A stretch of 64,000 nucleotides of DNA from Amoebophrya sp. A120 (lineage: Eukaryota; Sar; Dinophyceae; Syndiniales; Amoebophryaceae), in contig CAJINV010000008.1 in assembly GCA_905178155.1 (NCBI GenBank), positions 1,922,001 through 1,986,000 of the forward strand, written 5' to 3'. Of the stretch, positions 32,823 through 45,200 are shown one piece after another. The first letter of the stretch is position 1; each line of letters starts with the position of its first letter. Position numbers and translations under genes: made by a program. The notes beneath the pieces were generated by a model that saw only the letters and a program-made list of their open reading frames with translations, did not search any database and had not been told where the DNA came from.

Positions 32823-33208
32823 GATGCACTTGCAGAGATGGTAAGTCAGTAGCGCAGCAGGGTATTGTAAATTCAATAAGTTCTTGCACAACTACAGGCG
32901 GACGACCGGCCCGCACGTCCACCTCCTGGATACAAACTTTCTCTCTTGTAGTAGAAGCGCGCTATTTGTCTAGCATGCCAGCAGACGAGTTCTCGACGCC
33001 TGTAAATTCTCTTTATCCTAGGACTAGACTAGTAACTAGCAACAGAAACTAAAGTGCCCCTGCAATGAATGGGCCAGAAATAATGTCTCGCCGCATTTTT
33101 ATTTTCTTACAAACATGGAACATGATTCGCGTGAGTGTGCCTGTGCCCAAATCACACAGAAGCAACTCTAGTTGTGTTGAGACGCGGCTTGGCGACGGGG
33201 ATTTTTCC
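32823..33208. other. Short intergenic spacer
   Basis: About 390 bp between the stop of the giant gene and the first codons of the SFLQ-motif gene. No feature is recognised. The small gap fits head-to-tail packing with 3' UTR and promoter close together. Confidence 0.45.
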
Positions 33209-36200
33209 TCACGATATCTGCTGTTCTTGCTCCTGCTCTTGCTCCTGCTGTTGGTTTTGCTCCTGCTGTTGGTTTTGCTCCTGCTGTTGCTCGGCACTCG
33301 TCTCGGCGCCTTCGGTCGTGCCCGGAATATCGCTGCCTTGCCCGGTGGCCTCGCCCGGTGGCGTTACCGGGACGGGAAGTTTGGCCGGGAGCCGCTTCTC
33401 GGCGTGCCGCTCCGCGTGCTCCACGTACATCATCACGGCCCGATCCAGGGCGCGGAGCAGGCTTTCCGGAATGTAGGCGGCAAAGTTCCACTTCATGTTC
33501 TGCACGAAAGAGCTTGCGGCGCTGCGCACCACTTTCAGCGCGTCGGCAAATGTCGTGGGCCGCCCATGCTCCTCCCATAAGCCCTTCTCAAGCGTGACCA
33601 CGAACCTCCGCGACTGCTCGTACAACGCCACAGCCACGTGGAGGGACGCGAAGGGAAGACCCTTACTGCTCAAGAATTCCTGCTTCTTCGTTCCTGCGGG
33701 GGCAGAAAAGGACGAGCCTCGGTCGCGCAAAATTCGGCTCACTTTCTTGAGGAAAATCCGGCCCAGAGACTTCAGCTGCATTCCGATGGCGGCAGGGAAA
33801 TCCTTCCGTTCCGCCTCCTCTTCGTCAAACCAGGCATACGCCGTCACATCGCGCACTAAAAGGGAGCGTGCCGCGAACCAGGTGCTGTGGCGGGCCTGGT
33901 AATCAACAGCATCTCTCCACTTGTTTAACATGAAGTTCACAAAACCAAAGCTATTAGGGTCACCCTTACTCTCCTTGTCCAGCTCAAGCTCGATGCTTGA
34001 AAAAAAGTGGCGCTTGAGAGCAGCACACGCTCTGCCGTCCTTGTCGGTGTTCTCGCTACTTGTTGCTTCTCTTTCTTCAACACACGCACGGTAGTGGTCG
34101 TCCCGAAACTTGTAGATCTGCCGCGCGGACTCCGCGTCCAGGAAGATGGTCAAGTACTGCGTCTGTGGCAGCTTCATGAGACCCCGCATGCGCGCGTCTC
34201 CCTGGGCGGTTTGCTGGGCGTTCGTGACACCGAGCCGCAGGGCGCGGCTTCCGTCCGCGTGCGGCAGATCGGAACCCACCGTGTGTGGCTGGTCGAAGTA
34301 GTTAACGAGCGCCACTTTCAAATCCTCGACGCTTGCAAATCCAGCGGCCTCTGCAATTTTCACGTGCCGCGAACCAATTACGGGTACCGGTGGGGGCAGT
34401 TTTTTTGCATCACACTGCCGAGCAAGGAAGTCCGATTGTTGTTGTTCCGCCCCACCTCCCTTGGACAATGAATTTTGATTGAGTTGTAATACAGCCGGCG
34501 GAAAGAGCTTCTGAAACTCGTAAAGGAAAACGGCGCTTTCCCCCGGCTTCACGTCTACGTAAAACGCAATCCACGTTTTTTTCTCGTTGTACTTGTGCCA
34601 AACGTACAGCAGCCGGCAGGCCACCTCAAGCACGTTCATTCCGAGCGCCCCAAAGTACGCACCTGTGTCGATGACGGCGCTGAAATCTGCTGCCCTCACT
34701 GGAGCCACTTTTCCAAGTCCCGGAGTGTTTTCCGCCACGCTTGCAAACTTTTTCTGTTTCTTCCCGGTCACCGCATCCCGCTCGTAGTAGGGCAATTTTC
34801 CTAATACTGCTTTTTTGTACTTTGCCGCGTGGTCATCATCCTCGTCCACGCCTTCGAGTGCACCGAAAACTCGTTCTAGCACCAAATCGGGCAGCTTCCA
34901 AGCGACCGCGCCGGGCGCAGCCTTGTCGACAATCACCGTCGTGCGCCCGTTGTTCAGGATGTTGCGCAGATCGTCCGCGGTGTCATACTCATTCTCGTAG
35001 GTGACCAGGAGGCCGTTGGAAGTCGTGTCCCGACGCACGGGCTCCTGCCAACAGAGGGCCCAGGTCTCCTTGTTGAGCCGCGTGCCACTGTACCCAACGG
35101 TCGCCTGGGCGAAGTGCGCGAGGTCCATCGGGCTGGCCGCGGCTTGCACCGGGTACGTGGACAGCTGATTTTTGTCGTTGAACACGGCCTGTTCCAGGTA
35201 CAGAAAGATCAGCTCCGCGGCTAACAGTTGTCGTTTTTCTTTCATTTTTTCATCTTGGCTACTAGCGCTCGTCCCGAGCCGCACGGACTCGACGGCGTTG
35301 CGCAGTGCCACGGTCGCCTCCACTTTGGGGAGCCTATTTCCTTCCTCGTCCTCGAAGTCCTCGTCCCACAGCTGCTCGGCGGCCGATCGCTCGTCGCGCG
35401 GCCGGGACTGGTAAAAAATTTCCCCCGACTGCAGCATTTTCAGCTCCTCGTCCAGCTGCTCTCTCAGCAAAGCGATATCGTTCTCTTCCAGAGTGGCAAC
35501 TCCGCCCTCGTCGGATTGCGAAGCTGTCGTCTGCCCGCCGCGCGGCGTCAAACCAGCACCAAACCTCTCCCGGAGCAACAGGAGAAGCGCGCGCGTGATC
35601 GGGTGCACGATCGGGGCAAGGCGCGCGCGCGCTTCCTCGGAATAGGCCGCCAGATCGCGGGCCCGTTCGTCGACGTCGAAGGGGGTCGAGAGGAAGCTGA
35701 GGATGGCATAGAGGGCAAATGAGTGATCTTAGAGAGTGCTGCTACCCCTAAAGAAAATCGCAGCCTGTCATGCGGATTTGCTATTTCCTCCTGATTTGTC
35801 ATGCAAAGAGCACACCAAAAGCAACGCCACTCCATGCGGTCCGGAATGATTTTTGGTGGGCGTTTTGCATCACAAAAAGAGCCATCTAGGCGAATCCGCA
35901 TGACAGGCTGCCTTTTTTCTTAGGACTAGCAGCAGTCGGGAAGATCACTCATTTCCCCTCCATAGATGGTCTTGCTGATCGCCTCGAGCCCGTCCTTGAA
36001 CAGCGAGCGCTCCGTATTGTGAGGAAAAATCTCCCCTCCCCATATTGAAAGCGCAGCAATCAAAAAATTTGCGATGCAGATTTGCGACCACAAATCGCGT
36101 CTGTCTTGCAAGAAGGCACGTTCAGGCTGTCCGGCACGTTATGCAGGAGGTTTGTAATGCTGTAGGGCCTACAGGGCAGCCGTCTACCATGCTAGGCGCC

Positions 36201-39200
36201 TACACCAAACGGCCCCAGCCTAGGCTTGCCATCTGCGTCCAGTGCTCTACTGCAACACAGATTTGATTTGTGTACTCAAATACAGCATCACAAGTTTCGT
36301 TTTCGATATGGGGAGGGGGGATTTTTCCTTTTGATACTCCGTCCGGCTACTCTCGGCCGGTGTTTCGGCCGCCTTGAACGGCATCGCAATCAGCAACGCC
36401 TTCCCCATCACGCGCGAAAACCCGAAGTGTACGTTGGTCGTCTTCGCAAGTGCCTCCCGCACCACACTCCCCAGCAGCGCCACCGCCGCCCCCACCCGCT
36501 CCCGCAGCTGTTTCAGGAGGCTCTGCTGCTGCTTCTGCGAAAGACCACTCGCTACACCAGCTGTGGTCTCCTGCTGGCCCCGTCCCGCGTTCAACGTTTC
36601 GAAAAAAAATTTGTGTCCAAGATGCTGTGTTGAACCGTCGGAGGCAACTTTTTGGCAGTCCTTTCTACTACGTGCTTGCTTTGCACCGCCGGCAGATTCG
36701 TCGTCTTGGAGCACCAACGCGAAGTAACATTGACACTCCCGCATAAACTCTGACGGAGCCCCCGCTGCTCCTGCTTCCGTCGGCGGCCGATACTGCTTCC
36801 ACAGAATCTCCGCGCGTGCACAGACTTTGTCTGTGATGGTGCCGCCGAGCAGCTGTTTCAGTTCGTCCCGATTGACCTTCTGCGCGTGCTCGTTCGCTAC
36901 GACAAGCGCCAGCAGGCTATTCTGCGCGAACCGAAACAAGTCCCGCCACACGTTAACCACTTCTTCGACCACGTAGGGGAGATAGGCCTGCTTTTCCCCG
37001 GTGGGCAGGTGCTGCAACAGCTTGGATCGGAGAATGGTGTCCCCCTCGTCAATCAGGACGACAAAATGCTTCGCGATCATTTCCGCGATTTGCCGCTGCA
37101 CCTCCGCCTCCCGCCAGAGCAGCCCAACGCGCTTGCCAAGTTGGAAATGCTGCGCGAACTTCTCGTCCGCCTCCGTCCTCTGTTTCCCAGCCAGCGCGAA
37201 TCAAAGAAAAAAGCACACTCATAAAAGAAAATCTGGGGCGCTGTTGAACTCGTGTCATATAATGCGGAGACCACAAAAGAGGCAGTCTCATGTCATGCAG
37301 AATGCAGTTTTTTTGTGCTGCGACTTGGCGAGTAGACAGGTCCTCGCGCTATATAAGCTTGTCCTCGCACTGTGTGGCCCTAAAATACGCAGTAGGAGTT
37401 CTTGGTATGTGTGTACTTACTTTTCTGCCGGATAGCGCGTCCAGCAGTTCTTGCGGAGCCTCTTCCGGGTCTAACTCTTCCAACGTTACGCCGGACGCGA
37501 CAAACCTCCAGTTCTTAATCTCCACCTCCATCAAGAAGTCGTCCAATTCCTTGGATCCCCAGGCGTCAGCGGTGGATCGCACCTCCACAAAGCTGTTCGA
37601 CTTTATCGTGGGAAAAAATCGTGTTTCCCTTTACTCAAAACGGGTGGAATCTGTGATGCTAATAAATTTGCGCCCACAACTAGCGTCTGTCGTGCAACAA
37701 GAAAAAAATGCCAGAGGTGTTCGCCGCATGGCGCGAACGATTTCTGATGCCGTTGCGCTTGAAACTTCATCGAGGCACACGCTCCTCTTCAGGATTGCAA
37801 CCTACTGACTGTCTGCGATGGCTTACTGCAGGACAAACATGATTTGTGTACACAAAACCAGCGAACAGAAATTGCGTTTTGAATCAATATGGGGACAGGG
37901 GATTTTTCAGTTTAATAGACTCGCTGACCTCTTCCGACGCGCCGGACCCGGAAGACATCGGTCCCAGCGGCGCCTGCTCCAGAAAACTTGAGCTTCTGGC
38001 AGAGTGACTCCGTCCGTTTGGCTGACGTGGGCGGCCGCGCGGGCTCAGATTCAGACGGTCCTCAGTTGTGTGCTGTGGTTCTCTTGGGGTCGGGACTCCG
38101 CCTCCTGTCTGCCGAGCGTGATACACCCTGTTATTGTCGTATCCTAGGGGGGCCAGTCGGTCGAGCCTTTCGTCTTCTCTGAGATCGTACCGGTTTTTGA
38201 CTTCCTTCCAGCGCTCGATCAACTCCTCGTGGATATTGAAGCCCTGCCCTTGCATTCGCAGCAACTGCGATTCTACGTTCGAACCCTTAAGAAAGTCGCC
38301 TTCTATCTGCCGAAGTTTTTCCTTCAGGTCTTCCTCTTTGCTGGTCAGCCGCTTGGTCGACTCCTTGTGAAGCAATCGAAGAAGCCGCTGACCGGCATGC
38401 AGTGTGTCTTTCTTCCGTGCCTCTATTAGTGCCTCTTTTTCCTGTTCCGTCACCGCAAACACCAAGTGCCTCTTGTTCCTCGCGTCAGCTTCCATCGACT
38501 CCAGCTTCATCTTGAAGAAGGGATACTCGTCACTGGGGAAGACCGCCACGACCCGGAATTTGCCGCCCGCGCCAGCGTGTTTTGCTTTTGGGTCTTTATG
38601 TTCCACCTCCGCCCCGACGACGAACGCCGTCGAGGGAAAGGACACGCCGGGAAAAAACCAGCATCCTTTTTCGTCCCTAGTGGCCTGCGTCTCTTCCACT
38701 CGACCGTTGCCGTCACGGTATTCGTCGAGAAGCTGCGCTTTAGTCCTGCATGGAGGACGCAGTGAAGACGGCGCTGGGCGGTGCACTCGGCGTTTTTGGT
38801 GGGGCGGGCTCTGTCGTTGCTCGAGGGTCTGCTTGTGATGTTGCGTCTTCTTCTTTTCGTGTGCGGGTTGTCTTCCCATGTCTCTGTAGTCCTTCTCATG
38901 CTTCTCCGCCTCCATTTCTCCTTCTCCTGGTCCCTGCTGCTCCATGTCACGCTCTTCGTCCTCCTCCTGCTGGTCCATGTTGTCCAGCTTTTCCTGCTCT
39001 TCGGTTTCCCCGTCTCGCGGACTCGACTCCTCCGCCTCCTTGTCAAACTTAAAATCAAAATACGGCGGTTCCTTTTTTGGAAACACCTCGGTGACGAAGT
39101 ATTTTCCCTTCGCCTGCTTATGGCCTGGGGGTTGCACCTGTTCCCCGACGGCGAAAGCGGTGGAGGGAAGCGACACCCCTGGAATGAACCAGCACCCGTT

Positions 39201-42200
39201 TTTGTCTTTCTCGGGTTCACCTTCTGCATTCGCCTGTGGGTCCGCCATGCCTCTGCGTCTGCACCACTTGTTCTGTTTTTTCGGCTCTGCCTTTTGTTTT
39301 TTGACGCGGCTTTTTGGTTTTGGTTCCTGTTTTGCCCTCTCCTCTTCTCCGGCGGGTTGTTCATCAGGATGTTGATCATGTCCTGGCAGCAGGTCGCCTG
39401 TTGATGGGCGTTCTTCTTCTTCTTCTTCTTTCATCTGCATCCCTGCATCAGCAGAATGAGTTTGCTGATCGTCTCCGAATCCTTCGCTTCTGCCTCCGCC
39501 GCCTTCGCCCTGATCGCTGGCTTCATCTTGTTCTTCCTGCTCCTCCTCTTGCTCCTCGTCTTGCTCCTCGTCCTCCTGCTCCTCCTCCTGCTCCTCCTCC
39601 TGCTCCTCCTCCTGCTCCTCCTCCTGCTCCTCGTCCTCCTCCTCCTGCTCCTCTGCCCTGCCCTCTGAGGTTGCAACCACCCGCGTCCACTCCTCCTCCT
39701 CCTCGCCGTGCCCCGCGAGCCCCTGGATTGGTTGCGCGGGCCCCGCTAAGCTCCAGTCCTGCACGCTGGTGGTGATTTGGAGGAGGTGTGCATGCAGGCG
39801 ATCGTGGTCCTCCCCGTCGGTCGCGTGCTGGATTACGCGCTTCAGCAGGTCTGCGAACCTTTCTTTCCCCACCAAAACAACCTCCACTGGGCGGTGGTCT
39901 GCACTTTCTTCTCCCCGCCGCGACTGTTCCGCTTTCTCGGCGCTTTTCCGCACCACCAACTGGGATTCACACGCGGCTTCAACCAGCAACTCGAGCCAAG
40001 CAGCGCCGCGAGGATTCTTGCTCTCTGCAGAAGCAGCAGCGCCTTCTGGCGTTTCGTCTTTGCCCAGCCTGGCTGGAACACTTTTGTCGCCTCCGTCCGG
40101 GACGGATGCGTCGGACGTCCCCAACCTCGAAGTGGACAGCAGGACCTCGAGGGCTTTGCGTCTTCTTCGGACCGCGGCTACTTCATCCTGTCGCTTGTAT
40201 TGCAGGGGTTTGCCGACTGGAAACTGGACCTGATCTATCGTCTTTTTTCCTTCGTTTGTGCTAGGGTAGCCGACGAAGACGAGGTTTCCGTCATGCTGCA
40301 CAATGTCGACTGTCGTTGACGTTTCCCTCTGAGTGGCCGGCGTCGTTGTCATGTCCAATACCGTGACAAAGACTTCGCACTCCACAACTCGCCGCTCCTT
40401 ATTCTCACGACAGCCGCGCGCTTTTCCGTCCATGACGAGGCGAGCATTATTCCTATTCCGATCTGGCGGGCCATACACTTTTACGTCGACCTCGTCGCCT
40501 TTCTCAGCCTTGTCAAGCCCATTTAACTGGTTCTCCAACTTCTCCCACCATTCCGGCGACAGATTAAACGGCCACTCCTCGCTGTGCGCTGGATGATCGC
40601 AAACTGCCCCCTCCCCTGTAGCCTTACCCGAATCGAGATTCGCCATCAGGTAGTCCTTCTGATGCGTCCCTTGCGGAGAGGTCTTTGCCCCTTCAGCCGC
40701 GTAATCCAGAACGGGAGGTAGACGGAGGCTCCGCTCCTGCCCGTAGAGCCCCGCTTCAACTTTCAGTGCGAGCTTCCCCTCCGGTTCCTTCATGATCGCC
40801 TCCACACCGTCCTGAAAACTGGACAAGACGCTGGGACTTCTCCTCCCCGAAACACCGTCGTCCGATGCGGGACGAGCGGCGGTACCTCCAGACTGCTTCG
40901 CCAGGCGGTCTTTCGCCGAGAGCAGACCCTGCAAATCCGCCGCTGCGCTGAAGGAAAGCCAGTGCCGGTACAGCGCGAGATCGTCGGCTTCTGCAGATGT
41001 TGTCCCGGCGCTCGCCTCTCCGCCGGACGCCGCCGCGCGTCTCTGCGCATTTAAGTGCGCCGCGAAGTCGAAAGGCGGGTCCGGGGGATTTCCGTCCGAG
41101 GCGGGGAGCGCTGTATTACAATGAAAAATACCCCCACCCCCGAACTTGGGAGCATTTGTATTGCAAACCGTTCCAAATGGAACGCTCGCCCTCTTGCATC
41201 TACCAGCATCACAGGTTTCCAATCGTGAATAGCAAATAAAATTTGTATTGCAAAAGACCCCAGCAAGAGCGGCGCTTATCATGCAAGCGATGCGATACAC
41301 GCCTACACTCTGCATCAGAAAGATTCATACTCCTTTCATGCATGACAAAAAGTTTTCATTGGGAAACTTCGGATCACAAATTTTTGCAATTTCAGGGGTG
41401 GGGGGCACTTTTCACTGCAATAGAGCGGCCCCGCGGTCCTGTGCTGTTCCAGCCCGTCCGCGAAGAAGTGCTCCAGCAGACCCATGCGCACCTTTTCCGC
41501 GATCAGATCCGCTAGGGCGTTCAGGGTCTGCGCATCCTTCGACTTGCACGTGAACACCAGGTCGCGATCCCGCATGGCGTCCCGGAGCGCCTCGCGCAGC
41601 GTCACCAGCGCCGCAAAGTTATTGGAGGCCTCAACGGAGAACTGCAGGACCTTCACCCGTTTCCCGAAGGACTGCTGCAGGGAATTCCCCAAGTCCGCCG
41701 TGTTGGAACGGTGCAGTGCGTCCGTGAACACCACGATCGGAATGCGACCGTGCGTCGCGAACTGTGCCGTGTATCACACAGAAAAAAACTGGCAGGTCAT
41801 ATTAGTAATGCAAAAACAAATACACAAAAAAATCTGTCATGGGCGGCCTCATAGCATGCTGATTGGGGTAAGTGATTTGTGTCTTTGTTTTTGCATTACA
41901 AATATGCCCTGCCAGCTTTTTTCTGTGTGATACCGTGGTCACGGGAGTCAGGAAGAAACTCTTTCCCTGGCCCATAAACAGCTGCTCCGACATACTCGCG
42001 ACGTTCAGGAACCGCGGCAGGCGCAGCGCGGGGGCCGGTGCAGACGCGTAGAGCGCTAAGCATGCTTTGGTGGAGCCACATTGCCGCATCTTACCGTCAT
42101 CTCCGAACACCTGCAGCGCGCCCGGCGAAGCTGGACCGCGATCCACAACTGTGCCTTCCTGCGTCCCGCCCGTTGGTGGAAGTTTCGGTACTACACGGTC

Positions 42201-45200
42201 TCCGGGACGGAAATAGTCGAGTTCTTTTTCATTGAACAATTGGGTGAACAAGACCCAGCCACTCGTCTCATTTTCTGTCCGCACTTCCAGCCAGCGGATA
42301 TCCGATCCCACGGATATGATCGTGACGATTTGTTCCGGGGTCGTGCTATCTGGGTTCTTTCCCGACACTTGTGATATGAAACGGCTGCTCAGCAGAGGTG
42401 CCTCCCGAATGCCTGGCACGCGCAGTTCTAACACGTCGCCGACCTGAATTCGGTGCACCTCGCGGTCAACAAGCTTCTGCAGGGACCGTACCTGCTTCCG
42501 CCAGGGCATAATCTCCTGCCGCACGACGAACCCCAGCTGCTCGGGGAATGTCAGAGGCGGGAAAAGCTGGCAGGCGGTCACGGCGTTGTAGAAATCGGCA
42601 GCCCCGGCGCGCCCCGGTTTTTCCAGTGCCAGTAGAGCCACCTTGCCCTGTGACAGCCGGATTTGTTTCAGCAGGTACGCAAAAGTCAGCACCCGGAGCT
42701 TGTCCAGATCTTCAAAGCTAAGAGGGTACGCTAGTGACGCTGCGCCGTCGGGTCCTGCCTCGCCAGCATCAGATGGCGGTGGTGTTCCCGCCACCCCGGG
42801 CCCTTTCTTGGCGCGCCGGATAGCAAACAGCCTTTTGTTGCCAACGTAAAAATCCCGCGAAAGACCCAGCAACGGATCATCGAGCACTGCCGCAATGAGG
42901 TCGCGCATACTTGGAATCGCCCGTGTGCCGTCAAGAAAATGCAAAAACTTCCCGTGCATCCAGTCGCACGTGTACTGCCCCCCCTGCGGTGCGCTTCCTG
43001 ATGTCCCACCCTCTCTTCCATGGTTCTTTTCCCAAGCTAGCGACAGGGCCCGCAGCGCTTCCTTTTCGAATGCTCGCGCTGCTTTGAAGTCTGTTTGCAT
43101 TGCGTTTTGGAGAACCGACCTCGGATCAGCACTTGCCCCGGCGGCGGCAGACTGCAAAACATCGGCAAAGACGCGTTTTTGCGCTCCGTGCTTCTTGATT
43201 GTCTCCACAGCATCCAGCACCACCTTCTGTTTGTCAGCGGCCTTAGCCTCGGTCTCCGCCCGCGACGGACCAACGGATACGCTCACTGAGCGGTGCGCTG
43301 CCCGCAAATACGCTTGGACCTCTCGCTCGTGCGGCTGCGTATTGCTAGGATCAAAGCTACTACGTGCACGACCAGTCCCGGTCGTGCGGCCACTCAGTCC
43401 AGCCACGGGAAATACACCCTCCAGCCGCGACCAGTTCACCTGGCTCGCGTCCACCTGCCAGGAGCCCTTGAGCCGGTCCCGTCCCTTGGCGTGTTCGCTG
43501 TAGTCCCCGAGCGCGCAGGCAAACTTCGTGTTCGTTTTGGTTTGATCGAAGGCCCACTGTGGGCAGTCGACGCGATTCATGTCTCCGTGCTGCAACCACG
43601 TCGCCCACAACTCTGCGGCCCCCTTCGACTCTAGAGCGACCTCCGGCTGGTTCGCGACTCCAGTATATCCGATCGAGGGCGGGAGGTTGGCAATGGAATT
43701 GGCGCCACGACTGTTAGGCGGCATCTGCCAGCCGAGGTCCCCCAGGTTGTGCAGCATGATCACGCACGCGACTTTCAAGAACCTCGCGCGCAACAAGTAG
43801 TCGCCCTGCTCGTCCTCCTCGAGGAACATCAGCTGTCGCTCGTCGCCAACGTTAGCTTGCGGCCGCCCTTGCAGAGCGTCTCCAAGCGTTTGGAAGGTTA
43901 CCACAAGGTGGGAATAAAACCGCCACAGCTGGCCAACCGCAAGTGTCCGACGAAGAGGGTCTTGTTGGTTCGCGCCTTGAATGTACCAAAAATACATCCA
44001 GTCGTAGATGTTGCGCAATTGGCAGCCAGCGAGGCCGGCCGCGGGACCCGCTCGAGGCACCGTCAAAAACGGACTGGGCTCCCAGTGCCCCAAGTCGGGG
44101 CGGGCCTGAAAATCGCGCTGGCCGCTGCTGTCAAAGGCCTCCCCTTGCGCCGCGAAAAAAACCTTTCGAATATGGTTCCCCTGGTTCTCCTTTTGGTTGC
44201 TGCCGGGCCCGCCGAGTAGATTCACCACTCTATCACTAACGCCCGGCCCACTAGGCCGATCGACGCTAGGTTTGCTGTCATGAATGTGCGTTTTTACTTG
44301 CGGATTCCCCCGCGTGCTCCAGAAGTTTCCGACGTCGTGAAACCGTACTCTCTCGTATTCAACAGACTCATCAGAGAAAGTCTTCGTGCTCGTCTCGTCG
44401 GCGTGGTACTTCGCGAGTCTCTCCACGGCTTGTAGGAACGGCCGGTCGGGCTCTCCTCCCGCATTGGATCGAAGCCAGTGTAGCAGGTACTGTAACTCCC
44501 CGGGCGAAAATGCCGACGCGGCGACGTTGTTGTTCTGCAGGGGTACGTTGCCCACCACCACGTTATCCAGTAAAACCGCGACCACCTTGGCCAAGTGGAC
44601 CTTTTTCGCGAGAAACCACTCCCGCTGCGGTCCCGGCACGCGGCCGGGGAAAGACCGAAAGTTCTCCAGGATCTTCAGAAGCGCCAGCATACGACACTGC
44701 AGCGCGCTTGTGTGGTACTTTTCTTGATGCCACTCTTCAGAATGTTTTTCACTTTCCACGATCCACTCCAGCACCTGCAGGTCCGGTAACGACCAAACCG
44801 CCACGTGACTGTCCCCGATTTGCCGGAGCTGTTCTACGCACTGCTGGCTGCGGCCGTCCAGAGACAGCAAGGACAGGTAGGCCAAGTACAGCTGCGTCGT
44901 CTGTTGTACCGCTAGCGACCCGGAAAACGCCGCCGCTAAATCAGCCTGAACTGCGGGAACTCCCGGCTGGGAATCAGCGTGTGAAGAAAACATGTCCGCG
45001 GCCGTGTAAACGGCGTCTACCGGTACGAGGGACCGCAGATTTTCCGGCTCCCCGAAGTACACCCGTGTCAGCACGTGCTCGTCTGCGCGCGTCAGCGGAA
45101 GCCGCATTCGTAACATGAGCAGCCGCGTCTTCTTCGGTATCATCTCGAGGTTGGCGTGTTCCCGCGCCGTCGGAGTCGTTTCGCTCAGCACGAGCAAGTG

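Noticed and set aside
39517-39665. CRISPR-like or satellite array
   Set aside because: The repeat unit is codon-scale and in frame with a protein; there are no spacers.
39314-39775. Plus-strand frames rich in Leu and Pro (LLLLLVLLL, PPAPPPAPP)
   Set aside because: They are the complement of the E/Q tract in the giant gene; apparent membrane helices come from CTC/CTG repeats.
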